Under the pieces are notes generated by a model. That model ran no database searches. It was not told the origin of the DNA and saw only the letters and a program-made list of their open reading frames with translations. From assembly GCA_949127705.1 (NCBI GenBank), contig CASBQJ010000547.1, positions 1 through 22,024 of the forward strand: a DNA stretch of 22,024 nt, written 5' to 3'. The stretch is from Synechococcales cyanobacterium PMM_0085 (GTDB taxonomy: Bacteria > Cyanobacteriota > Cyanobacteriia > Elainellales > Elainellaceae). Of the stretch, positions 1-6,884 are shown piece by piece; position 1 is the first letter of the stretch; each line of letters starts with the position of its first letter. Both the position numbers and the translations under genes were made by a program.

Positions 1-984
1 AAACCAGTAGCCCTGGTAGATTTGCTTGGCGACCAAGAGCGACAGCTGATCAAAAAATTCGCGGGCGCGGCGATCGAGAATCAGTTGCAGCAGGTAGGCG
101 TAGCAGGTCCCGATCACTTCCACGCCGGGGCTTTCGTAAATGCCGCGCGACTTGATCCCGACGAAGCGGTTTTCCACCAGGTGGGTGCCGATGCCGATGC
201 CGTGAACTCCGGCGATCGCATTGGCTTTCAAGAAGGCGTCCACCGCTCCGACCGTCTCGCCATTAATCACCACTGGCCGTCCTTTTTCAAACCGAATCGT
301 GAACTCTTCGGTCATGTCGGGGGCAGCATGGGGATAGCAGCCCATGATTGGGGTGACGAACTGGGCTGGGGTCGTCAGCGACTCCAGCATGCCCGATTCG
401 TGAGTCAGCCCCAGCAGATTGGAGTCGGTGGAATAGGGCTTGTCTTTGGTGGCCGTGACCGCTAAGCCACTCTCCTGGCAAAAGTCAATCATTTCGCTGC
501 GGCCTGGGAACCGCGCCAGAAAACTCTCGTCGCGCCAAGGCGCATAGACATCAAAGTCGGGCGCTAACATGTTGGTGATCAGCTGGAAGCGTACCTGATC
601 GTTGCCGCGTCCGGTGGCACCATGGCTAAAAATGCTCAGCCCCTGCTGTTTCATCGCCAAGATCATCGCTTTGGTGAGGGAACAGCGGGCGATCCCGGTG
701 GTGTTCCAGTAGCGGCCTTCATAGCACGCCTGCGATTGAATCACCTTGATCCCGTCTTCGGCGATCGCGTCCCGCACTGGCAGCAGCACAAAATCCACCG
801 CGCCCGCTTGCAGCATCCGCTGCCGCACCGCGTCCATGTCTTCCTCGTCGGGTTGACCCAGGTCGGCGGTGAAGCAGACCACCTTCACACCCTGGTTGGT
901 CAGCCAGCGGGTAATCGTGCAGCTATCTAGCCCGCCCGATCCGGCAAAGGCGATGGTTTTCCCGTTTAAATCTTGGACTTTCAT
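1..984 (-). CDS. argG: Argininosuccinate synthase, 3' end cut by window edge
   Basis: Joins citrulline and aspartate with ATP to make argininosuccinate, the penultimate step of cytoplasmic arginine synthesis. The frame is open from the ATG at 984 to base 1 (328 residues), so the C-terminus lies outside. Reading from the start gives MKVQDLNGKTIAFAGSGGLDSC, with the ATP-pyrophosphatase P-loop SGGLDS near residues 16-21. Later come TADLGQPDEED, YSTDSNLLGLTHE and KSRGIYESPGVE, and the visible part stops at IYQGYWF. TANLGQPDEED and YQGRWF in Escherichia coli ArgG match well from memory, so this looks like the long E. coli-type class rather than the roughly 400-residue class starting with an AYSGGVDTS-like P-loop. 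The P-loop ends in DS rather than the usual DT. AAGGAA about 7 bases upstream supports the start. A 164-base gap containing an inverted repeat separates it from sqdX upstream. Confidence 0.93.
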   Translation of the reverse strand, partial: MKVQDLNGKTIAFAGSGGLDSCTITRWLTNQGVKVVCFTADLGQPDEEDMDAVRQRMLQAGAVDFVLLPVRDAIAEDGIKVIQSQACYEGRYWNTTGIARCSLTKAMILAMKQQGLSIFSHGATGRGNDQVRFQLITNMLAPDFDVYAPWRDESFLARFPGRSEMIDFCQESGLAVTATKDKPYSTDSNLLGLTHESGMLESLTTPAQFVTPIMGCYPHAAPDMTEEFTIRFEKGRPVVINGETVGAVDAFLKANAIAGVHGIGIGTHLVENRFVGIKSRGIYESPGVEVIGTCYAYLLQLILDRRAREFFDQLSLLVAKQIYQGYWF

Positions 985-1047
985 GGTGGCTTCCTTAACT
1001 GACGGCGCGATCGCTACTATTCGCGCCATGCTGACACAACAGAGAGC

Positions 1048-1095
1048 ATTATCCCTCGTATCTCTGTAAAATCTGTCGGAGCGGGTACAGATTTT
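1048..1095 (-). promoter_or_regulatory. Candidate argG promoter with inverted-repeat operator
   Basis: Reading the minus strand towards argG there is a perfect inverted repeat, AAAATCTGT then 10 bases then ACAGATTTT (1068-1095), followed by a -10-like GATAAT at 1048-1053. The right arm overlaps where a -35 element would lie, as expected for an operator. No good -35 hexamer is visible. The repeat could instead be a weak terminator hairpin for sqdX, whose stop codon is about 54 bases before it, but no long T tract follows. It does not resemble the E. coli ARG box. Confidence 0.35.
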
Positions 1096-1148
1096 GAAAC
1101 CCAGTTGAGCAGGGTGAAAAAATGGGATCAGCGAGTTAATTTACAGCC

Positions 1149-2282
1149 CTAAGCCGCTGATACCAGCGACTGCTGCGATAGCACCGCTTGATAAAAGCCT
1201 TGCAGCTGCTGGGTGGCCGCCGCCCAGCCCCAGCGTTCGGCTTCGGCGCGGGCATTGTGGCGCAGGGTGGCGCATTCGCTGGCATTGGCAAGCAGGCGCT
1301 GGGTGGCCGCGATCGCCCCATTTTCTTCAAACGGGTCAAACAAGTAGCCATTAACGCCATCGGTCACAATATCGGGGATTCCGCCTGCATTGGCCGCAAT
1401 CACCGGACAACCTGCCGCCATTGCTTCCAGCAAGACCAGCCCCAGGGTTTCGGTGCGCGACGGAAACACAAACGCATCGGCGGAGGCAAAGGCGGCTCCC
1501 AAGGTTTTGCCCGTCATGTATCCGGCAAATAAAGTCGGTGTATCAGCAAAAATTCGCTCCAAATCAGCCCGATACGGGCCATCACCCACCAGCGCCAGCC
1601 GCGCCCCCGGAATGGCCTCCAGCACTGGCTTAATCCGGTCGATTTCTTTCTCCGCCGACAGCCGCCCCACATAGAGCAGCAGCGGCGACTCCGGGTGTCC
1701 CTGGGTCAGGTGCGATCGCATCTCGGCACTCGCCAAACTCGGGTCAAACGATTCTGTATCAACGCCCTTCTGCCACACCTTAACCCGCTCCACACCGTGC
1801 TCTGTCAGCGCCTCCTGCATGGCAGTAGAGGTCACCAGATTCACCACGGCCTGGTTGTGCATCGCTTTCAGCAATTCCCACAGCAGCCCTTCCAGCATGC
1901 CCAAGCCATAGTGCTCTAGGTACTTGGGCAGGTGCGTATGGTACGACGCCACCAGCGGAATCCCTAACGATTTGGCATAATACAGCCCCCCCACCCCCAA
2001 TACTGCCGGATTCACAATATGGATTAAATCGGGCTGGAATAATTCCAACTCTTGCCGAATGGACGGTCGGGGCAGCGCTAGCTTTAATTCGGGATACAGC
2101 GGCAACGGAAACCCTGGAATACCGTTGATTTTTGCCCCTTTATACTCCTTTAGCCCTCCTTCTGGAGAAAACACCAAAACTTGGTGCCCCAGTCGATGCA
2201 GATGGTCAACCGTATGGCTGAGGCGCGTGACGATGCCATCAACCTTGGGTAAAAACGTTTCGGTAAAGAGGGCAATACGCAT
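1149..2282 (-). CDS. sqdX: Sulfolipid synthase (UDP-sulfoquinovose:diacylglycerol sulfoquinovosyltransferase)
   Basis: Family 4 glycosyltransferase that moves sulfoquinovose from UDP-sulfoquinovose to diacylglycerol, giving the thylakoid lipid SQDG. The N-terminus MRIALFTETFLPKVDGIVTR is characteristic of this family. The GT-B C-terminal half shows LLYVGRLSAEKEID and the donor-site E-x7-E motif in SRTETLGLVLLEAMAAG. The frame is open 12 codons further upstream to 2318, but the ATG at 2282 gives 377 residues, the usual SqdX length, and begins exactly at the conserved MRIALF. No strong ribosome binding site is visible. It lies 158 bases downstream of sqdB on the same strand, so co-transcription is likely, although tandem repeats fill the gap. 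Its product uses the UDP-sulfoquinovose made by SqdB. Confidence 0.93.
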   Translation of the reverse strand: MRIALFTETFLPKVDGIVTRLSHTVDHLHRLGHQVLVFSPEGGLKEYKGAKINGIPGFPLPLYPELKLALPRPSIRQELELFQPDLIHIVNPAVLGVGGLYYAKSLGIPLVASYHTHLPKYLEHYGLGMLEGLLWELLKAMHNQAVVNLVTSTAMQEALTEHGVERVKVWQKGVDTESFDPSLASAEMRSHLTQGHPESPLLLYVGRLSAEKEIDRIKPVLEAIPGARLALVGDGPYRADLERIFADTPTLFAGYMTGKTLGAAFASADAFVFPSRTETLGLVLLEAMAAGCPVIAANAGGIPDIVTDGVNGYLFDPFEENGAIAATQRLLANASECATLRHNARAEAERWGWAAATQQLQGFYQAVLSQQSLVSAA

Positions 2283-2320
2283 AAGCGATAGCAGGATGAA
2301 GACGACTGAACAAAGCAACT

Positions 2321-2392
2321 GAGGGATGAGGGATGAGGAACGAGGGGTGAGGGATGAGGAACGAGGGGTGAGGGATGAGGAACGAGGGGTAA
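2321..2392. repeat. Tandem repeat, three 21-bp units plus partial unit
   Basis: Three consecutive near-identical 21-bp units lie at 2330-2350, 2351-2371 and 2372-2392, each beginning GGGATGAGGAACGAGGGG. A partial unit precedes them at 2321-2329. The units are built on a GGATGAG-type heptamer. From 2407 to about 2450 the complementary kind of sequence, TTCATCC repeated, occurs several times, so the two blocks could pair in RNA or single-stranded DNA. This resembles the short tandemly repeated sequences common in filamentous cyanobacterial genomes. It sits between sqdB and sqdX. Confidence 0.9.
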
Positions 2393-2440
2393 AGAATCAA
2401 ACCCAATTCATCCTTCATCCTTCATCCTTACCTTCCTCCT

Positions 2441-3592
2441 TCATCCTTTCCACTTGACTTTGGGTAGAATCTCGGTTTGGTCAACCCGGTCTTTATACTT
2501 CAGCGCAAAGTTAAGCAATGAGTCGATCAACGAGTCAGACAGAAAATGCGGCTGCAATCCAAGGCTGAGCAGGTTGGTGTTCTTGGCATTGAAGTAATGC
2601 TCTTCTTTTTCGACCCGGGGGTTTTCGATGTGGTTGATATCCACCTTTAAGCCCAGGGCCGATCCGGCTTTTTGTACCATATTGGCAATATCACCGACGC
2701 TGAATAGCTCAGTGAACTGGTTGAAGACACGGAACTCGCCCGGAGCTGCCGGGGTGGCGATCGCCAATTCCACACAGCGTACGGTATCGCGAATATCTAA
2801 GAAGCCTCGCGTTTGACCGCCTTGCCCGTAAATCGTTAGGGGATGGGCGATCGCTGCCTGAATACAGAAGCGGTTCAGCGCTGTCCCAAATACCCCGTCA
2901 TAGTCCAGGCGGTTGATCAGCAGCTCATCCATTCCCGTTTCTTCCGTCAGCACTCCATAGACAATGCCTTGGTTGAGGTCGGTGGCACGTAAGCCCCAAA
3001 TCCGGCAGGCGAAATGAATATTGTGGGAGTCGTGTACCTTGCTGAGGTGATAATACGAACCGGGCTGTTTGGGATAGGGCAGCGTATCTTTGCGCCCATT
3101 GTGCTCAATGGTGATGTAGCCTTCTTCAATGTCGATATTGGGGGTGCCATATTCGCCCATCGTGCCCAGCTTCACCAAATGGCAATCGGGGAAATGCTCG
3201 TGCATGACATAGAGCAAATTGAGCGTGCCCACCACGTTGTTTACCTGAGTCAACACCGCGTGTTCCCGGTCAATCATCGAGAAAGGAGCAGACCGCTGTT
3301 CGCCAAAGTGGACTACAGAATCGGGCTTAAACTGGAGCATCGCCTTTTCCAAAAAGGCATGGTTGCACAAGTCGCCCACAAATAGCTCAATCGTTTTTCC
3401 GGTTAAGTCTTTCCAGCGCTGTAGGCGAGTCTGAATCGGAGCAATGGGAGTTAATGTGTCAATACACAATTCGTTATCCCAATGTCGCCGGATCAGGCTA
3501 TCTAGAATGCCTACCTCATAACCCCGACTCGACAGGTGAAGCGCAGTTGCCCACCCACAGTATCCGTCGCCGCCAATCACTAAGACTCTCAT
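2441..3592 (-). CDS. sqdB: UDP-sulfoquinovose synthase
   Basis: Short-chain dehydrogenase/reductase family enzyme that converts UDP-glucose and sulfite to UDP-sulfoquinovose with bound NAD, the first committed step of sulfolipid synthesis. The start at 3592 gives 383 residues beginning MRVLVIGGDGYCGWATALHL, with the NAD-binding glycine motif GGDGYCGWA near residues 7-15. The upstream open frame to 3646 adds 18 residues outside the conserved region, so the internal ATG is preferred. The catalytic set is visible: Thr144 in KLGTMGEYG, and Tyr181 and Lys185 in YYHLSKVHDS, matching Thr145/Tyr182/Lys186 described for Arabidopsis SQD1. Other conserved stretches include HFGEQRSAPFSMID, NQGIVYG and GQTRGFLDIRDTV. 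It is the upstream gene of the sqdB-sqdX pair. The last tract of the TTCATCC repeats touches its 3' end. Confidence 0.96.
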   Translation of the reverse strand: MRVLVIGGDGYCGWATALHLSSRGYEVGILDSLIRRHWDNELCIDTLTPIAPIQTRLQRWKDLTGKTIELFVGDLCNHAFLEKAMLQFKPDSVVHFGEQRSAPFSMIDREHAVLTQVNNVVGTLNLLYVMHEHFPDCHLVKLGTMGEYGTPNIDIEEGYITIEHNGRKDTLPYPKQPGSYYHLSKVHDSHNIHFACRIWGLRATDLNQGIVYGVLTEETGMDELLINRLDYDGVFGTALNRFCIQAAIAHPLTIYGQGGQTRGFLDIRDTVRCVELAIATPAAPGEFRVFNQFTELFSVGDIANMVQKAGSALGLKVDINHIENPRVEKEEHYFNAKNTNLLSLGLQPHFLSDSLIDSLLNFALKYKDRVDQTEILPKVKWKG

Positions 3593-3908
3593 GGTGCTCA
3601 ATCTTTCATGCCGATACTCACGTAAATCTATCAGGTTTGGGGGCACTCTAGACCATCGTGGTAAATTCTTGTGGGCAATGTGTTCTAGGCGACAGCATGG
3701 TCTAGACGGCCCTCACAATTACTCATAGCCATAGAAAAAAGCATGAATTGGGCTGTGGGAGTATTGCACCCATCCCTGATTCAACGCCATGCAGTCTAAG
3801 TTCAGTCAGATTGGGAATTTGATTGCTGGTAGGGGCGAACGGCCGTTCGCCCCTACAGAAAAATGGCGAAGTTATTTAATTCTCATGCCTAAGCTGTTTA
3901 GATTGGCC
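3593..3908. other. ilvD-sqdB intergenic region
   Basis: A 316-base gap between the ilvD stop and the sqdB start, both on the minus strand. It should hold the sqdB promoter, but I could not assign clear -35 and -10 hexamers. The one clear structure is the 28-bp palindrome at 3829-3856. An open frame from 3789 to 4109 on the plus strand overlaps the ilvD 3' end and has no family resemblance, so it is not called as a gene. Confidence 0.7.
3829..3856. repeat. Perfect 28-bp palindrome (dispersed cyanobacterial type)
   Basis: The arms GTAGGGGCGAAC and GTTCGCCCCTAC flank a central GGCC, so all 28 bases are self-complementary. The sequence looks like a palindrome I recall as dispersed in many copies between genes in cyanobacterial genomes. 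It lies about 50 bases past the ilvD stop and 237 bases before the sqdB start. RNA from either strand could form a strong hairpin, but neither side has a T tract, so it is not a typical intrinsic terminator. Confidence 0.85.
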
Positions 3909-5594
3909 TTAGAACAAATCGAGATCTGTGACCGCACCCACGCTGCTAGACGATACAAGCTTGGCATATTTTGCCAGTACGCCCTTGGTATAGCGCGGTT
4001 GGGGCGGTTGCCACTGGGCGCGTCGCTGCGCCAGCTCCTCGTCCGATACATTCACTTGCAACAGTCGAGCATCGGCATCAATCGTCACACTGTCGCCTTC
4101 ATGCACTAAGGCAATGGTGCCACCGACAAACGCTTCCGGAGCGACATGCCCCACCACCATGCCGTAGGTGCCGCCCGAAAACCGACCATCGGTAATTAGC
4201 CCTACTGAATCGCCCAAGCCTGCGCCAATAATGGCAGAGGTCGGGGCTAGCATTTCGCGCATCCCAGGGCCACCTTTGGGTCCCTCATAGCGAATCACAA
4301 GCACATCGCCCGCCGTTACCTTACCGGCCAAAATAGCGTCCAGGCAGTCTTCTTCCGACTCAAACACGCGGGCTGGTCCGGTAATACTGCGCTTCTTGAT
4401 CCCCGTCAGCTTGGCCACTGACCCATCTGGAGCCAGATTTCCCCGCAAGATGCCCAAGTGTCCCTGTGGGTACATCGGATTGTTCCAGGGACGAATCACG
4501 TCCTGGTCGGGGCGAGGGGCATCGGGTATGTCGTTTAGCCGTTCGGCGATGCTGTCTCCGGTGATGGTGAGGCAGTCGCCGTGCAGCAGGCCGTGGCTGA
4601 GCAGCATTTTCATCACCTGGGGAATGCCGCCGGCTTTGTGCAAATCGGTGGCGACGTAGCGACCCGATGGTTTGAGGTCACACAGCACCGGAATGCGGGC
4701 GCGAATGGCTTCAAAATCATCGAGCACTAGGGGCACTCCGGCAGAGTAGGCGATCGCCAAAAAGTGCAGCACGGCATTGGTAGACCCACCGACCGCCATG
4801 ATCACGGCGATCGCATTCTCAATTGATTTGCGCGTGATAATGTCGCGCGGGCACAGGTTTTTGCGAATCGCCTCTACCAGTACCTGGCCCGCCAGCGCCG
4901 TATTTTCTGCCTTCTCAGCATCTTCCGCCGCCATCGTAGACGAATACATCAGGCTCATGCCCATCGCTTCAAACGCCGACGACATCGTGTTAGCCGTATA
5001 CATGCCGCCACAGGAACCCGCCCCAGGGCAAGCATTCCGCTCCACCGCCATCAGCCGCACCTCGTCGATCCGACCCGCGCTATATTGCCCAACGGCCTCA
5101 AACGAACTCACCACCGTCAAATCTTCGCCATCTATATGCCCTGGCTTGATTGTGCCGCCGTAGACAAACAAGGCAGGAATATTCATCCTCGCCATGGCAA
5201 TCATGGCACCCGGCATATTCTTATCACAGCCGCCAATGGCCAAGACGCCGTCCATACTCTGGGCACTGCACGCTGTTTCAATCGAGTCGGCAATCACATC
5301 GCGCGATACCAGAGAGTATTTCATCCCCTCCGTCCCCATCGAAATTCCATCGCTGACCGTAATGGTGCCAAATACTTGAGGCATCCCTCCAGCCGCCCGA
5401 ATCCCGGCTTCGGCCTGGATGGCTAACGGCGCAATGCCCATATTGCAAGGCGTAATGGTGCTGTGGGCACTGGCCACTCCCACAATGGGTTTTTTAAAAT
5501 CTTCATCTTGAAATCCAACTGCGCGTAGCATGGCGCGGTTGGGGCTGCGCTGTACACCTTGGGTTACAACCTGACTTCTGGCATTCTCAGACAT
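3909..5594 (-). CDS. ilvD: Dihydroxy-acid dehydratase
   Basis: Iron-sulfur enzyme that dehydrates 2,3-dihydroxy-isovalerate and 2,3-dihydroxy-3-methylvalerate to the 2-oxo acids of valine and isoleucine synthesis. The start at 5594 gives 561 residues beginning MSENARSQVVTQGVQRSPNR. GAGGAA about 9 bases upstream supports it over the in-frame ATG at 5666. Three cluster cysteines are visible: Cys50 (TPCNMG), Cys123 (GGCDKNMPG) and Cys195 (CPGAGSCGGMYTANTM). This spacing is that of the [2Fe-2S] members, and Lys125 is the expected carbamylated metal ligand. The C-terminal part has GPKGGPGMREML and LITDGRFSGGTYG, both family signatures. It stands alone, 316 bases from sqdB downstream, with a hairpin in its leader region. 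Full length, with no defect seen. Confidence 0.97.
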   Translation of the reverse strand: MSENARSQVVTQGVQRSPNRAMLRAVGFQDEDFKKPIVGVASAHSTITPCNMGIAPLAIQAEAGIRAAGGMPQVFGTITVSDGISMGTEGMKYSLVSRDVIADSIETACSAQSMDGVLAIGGCDKNMPGAMIAMARMNIPALFVYGGTIKPGHIDGEDLTVVSSFEAVGQYSAGRIDEVRLMAVERNACPGAGSCGGMYTANTMSSAFEAMGMSLMYSSTMAAEDAEKAENTALAGQVLVEAIRKNLCPRDIITRKSIENAIAVIMAVGGSTNAVLHFLAIAYSAGVPLVLDDFEAIRARIPVLCDLKPSGRYVATDLHKAGGIPQVMKMLLSHGLLHGDCLTITGDSIAERLNDIPDAPRPDQDVIRPWNNPMYPQGHLGILRGNLAPDGSVAKLTGIKKRSITGPARVFESEEDCLDAILAGKVTAGDVLVIRYEGPKGGPGMREMLAPTSAIIGAGLGDSVGLITDGRFSGGTYGMVVGHVAPEAFVGGTIALVHEGDSVTIDADARLLQVNVSDEELAQRRAQWQPPQPRYTKGVLAKYAKLVSSSSVGAVTDLDLF

Positions 5595-5717
5595 TCTGTA
5601 GCGTTCCTCAACGATAGATGGAAGGGGATATTCAGTGCGCCTATTCACGGTCTGGGCTGAGTTCAATCAGCATGAGGCCGGCAGCTCCCAAGACATGGCA
5701 TAGGACTTTATTTTCTC

Positions 5718-5747
5718 AAACTCCTAAGCCCTTTTAGGCAGGAGTTT
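5718..5747 (-). promoter_or_regulatory. Hairpin upstream of ilvD
   Basis: AAACTCCT and AGGAGTTT pair over 8 bases. Inside them GCC and GGC pair around a six-base loop, giving an 8+3 bp stem. It lies about 125 bases upstream of the ilvD start and would be in a long ilvD leader or just above its promoter. Read on the plus strand it ends in TTTT and could act as a terminator, but no plus-strand gene precedes it. I see no peptide rich in branched-chain residues that would suggest classical attenuation. Confidence 0.4.
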
Positions 5748-5838
5748 TCATGTTAAGGGGGGTTGCGATCTATTAAAGGCATCTAACCCCAGCGAGAATT
5801 ACGATTAGAAAGACTGCGGAACGTAAAAATCAGGAATC

Positions 5839-5866
5839 TTGACAGTCTTGTTTTACCCTGTAGAGA
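5839..5866 (+). promoter_or_regulatory. Candidate sigma-70-type promoter of the pentapeptide gene
   Basis: A perfect -35 hexamer TTGACA at 5839-5844 is followed after 16 bases by a poor -10-like TAGAGA at 5861-5866, about 88 bases before the chosen start codon. The consensus -35 is the main support; the -10 matches only half of TATAAT. Confidence 0.35.
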
Positions 5867-5953
5867 GGGAGCATCGACAGGTTTTCTAAAAAATGCGGAT
5901 TGCCTACATATTCAGGGGAATTCTATAACGATGAGCCACCCATCACAGCCACA

Positions 5954-6817
5954 ATGACCAACCCCATAAATGTTGACGAACTGCTCAGTCATTATGCAGC
6001 AGGTAAACGAGATTTTCGAGAAATTGATTTCACCGGAATTGATCTAAGGGGAGTCAACTTAAGCGAAGCTAACCTGCGTCGAGCCAATTTGAGTCAGGCA
6101 AACTTACGGGGAGCCGACCTGAGGCTAGCCAATTTGCGAGAAGTCGTCTTGGTCAATGCCGACTTAAGCGAAGCTGATCTGACCCAGGCAAATTTGATTG
6201 GAGCAGAGATGCATCAGGTTAACTTGATGGATGCGAATCTGACGGAAGTGGGGTTGAGAGGGGCTAAGCTAACGGATGCTAACCTCAGTCGAGCGATCTT
6301 GGCGGGAGCCAACCTGGCCGAAGCCATGCTTGATCGAGCGATCTTGGTCGATGCCAACTTGAGTGAAGCGGTCTTAACTCGCTCTAGACTGGTGGCTGCC
6401 AATCTAACGCGGGCTATTTTGGAAAACGCTAATCTCACCAATGCCAGTTTGAATGAGGCTGTGCTGGAAAACGCTAACCTAACGGCGGCAATTCTGCATG
6501 GAGCCAGCTTAGAAGAAGCCAACCTGCGCGCAGCTGACATGAGCCGTGCCCGCATTATGAGTGCCAATCTCACCAATGCTGATCTGAGCCAAGCTAACCT
6601 TCGAGGCGCAAACCTGAGCTGGACATCGCTGCGGGGCGCTAACCTCCACAAGGCCAACCTGTACCGTGCCAAGCTCAACTGGGCAAATCTTAGCGAAGCA
6701 GACCTGAGCGAAGCGGTCTTGATTAATGCAAAAATTGCCCAAGTTAACTTCCAGAACGCTAATTTATCCAGAGCTATCATGCCGGATGGATCTGGGTGGG
6801 AACCACAAAAGGCTTGA
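5954..6817 (+). CDS. Pentapeptide-repeat protein, 52 continuous repeats
   Basis: A 287-residue protein made almost only of A(D/N)LXX pentapeptides. After a 20-residue cap (MTNPINVDELLSHYAAGKRD) the central hydrophobic residue recurs every fifth position from Phe21 to Met276 with no break: 52 repeats, or 13 four-sided coils of the right-handed quadrilateral beta-helix known for this family. The tail AIMPDGS then GWEPQKA is a common ending in cyanobacterial members. No signal peptide or membrane segment is visible. Some family members mimic DNA and protect gyrase, but most cyanobacterial ones have no known function, and nothing here indicates which applies. The frame is open to a TTG at 5900. 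The ATG at 5954 is preferred because it begins just before the conserved VDELL cap, though no clear ribosome binding site precedes it. It converges on hmpF, 67 bases from that gene's stop. Confidence 0.9.
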   Translation: MTNPINVDELLSHYAAGKRDFREIDFTGIDLRGVNLSEANLRRANLSQANLRGADLRLANLREVVLVNADLSEADLTQANLIGAEMHQVNLMDANLTEVGLRGAKLTDANLSRAILAGANLAEAMLDRAILVDANLSEAVLTRSRLVAANLTRAILENANLTNASLNEAVLENANLTAAILHGASLEEANLRAADMSRARIMSANLTNADLSQANLRGANLSWTSLRGANLHKANLYRAKLNWANLSEADLSEAVLINAKIAQVNFQNANLSRAIMPDGSGWEPQKA

Positions 6818-6884
6818 CCTCTCGCACCAAAAGGGCACGGAAAGCCAAGCCGTAAACACAGATTTTATCCCTACCATGGGGGTA

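Larger units (their letters stand above)
5595..5953. other. Divergent intergenic region, ilvD / pentapeptide gene
   Basis: 359 bases separate two divergently transcribed genes, so both promoters should lie here. It contains a hairpin at 5718-5747 and a candidate plus-strand promoter at 5839-5866 for the pentapeptide gene. No gene is supported in the rest. Confidence 0.7.

Noticed and set aside
22..465. 147-codon open frame on the plus strand
   Set aside because: Lies antisense within argG, whose frame carries clear family motifs; the translation has no recognisable family.
3593..3646. Upstream ATG extension of sqdB
   Set aside because: It would add 18 residues before the conserved nucleotide-binding start MRVLVIGGDG and exceed the usual 383-residue length.
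3829..3856. Rho-independent terminator of ilvD
   Set aside because: The palindrome is strong but no T tract follows on the minus strand; it fits a dispersed palindromic repeat better.
5900..5953. TTG start adding 18 residues to the pentapeptide protein
   Set aside because: The added residues are not repeat-like and no ribosome binding site precedes the TTG; the ATG at 5954 fits the family's usual N-terminal cap better.
6214..6780. 188-codon minus-strand frame inside the pentapeptide gene
   Set aside because: It is the shadow of a repetitive gene: regular AAC/CTG/GCC codons give a stop-free complement. The Ala/Leu/Arg-rich product has no start signal or family.
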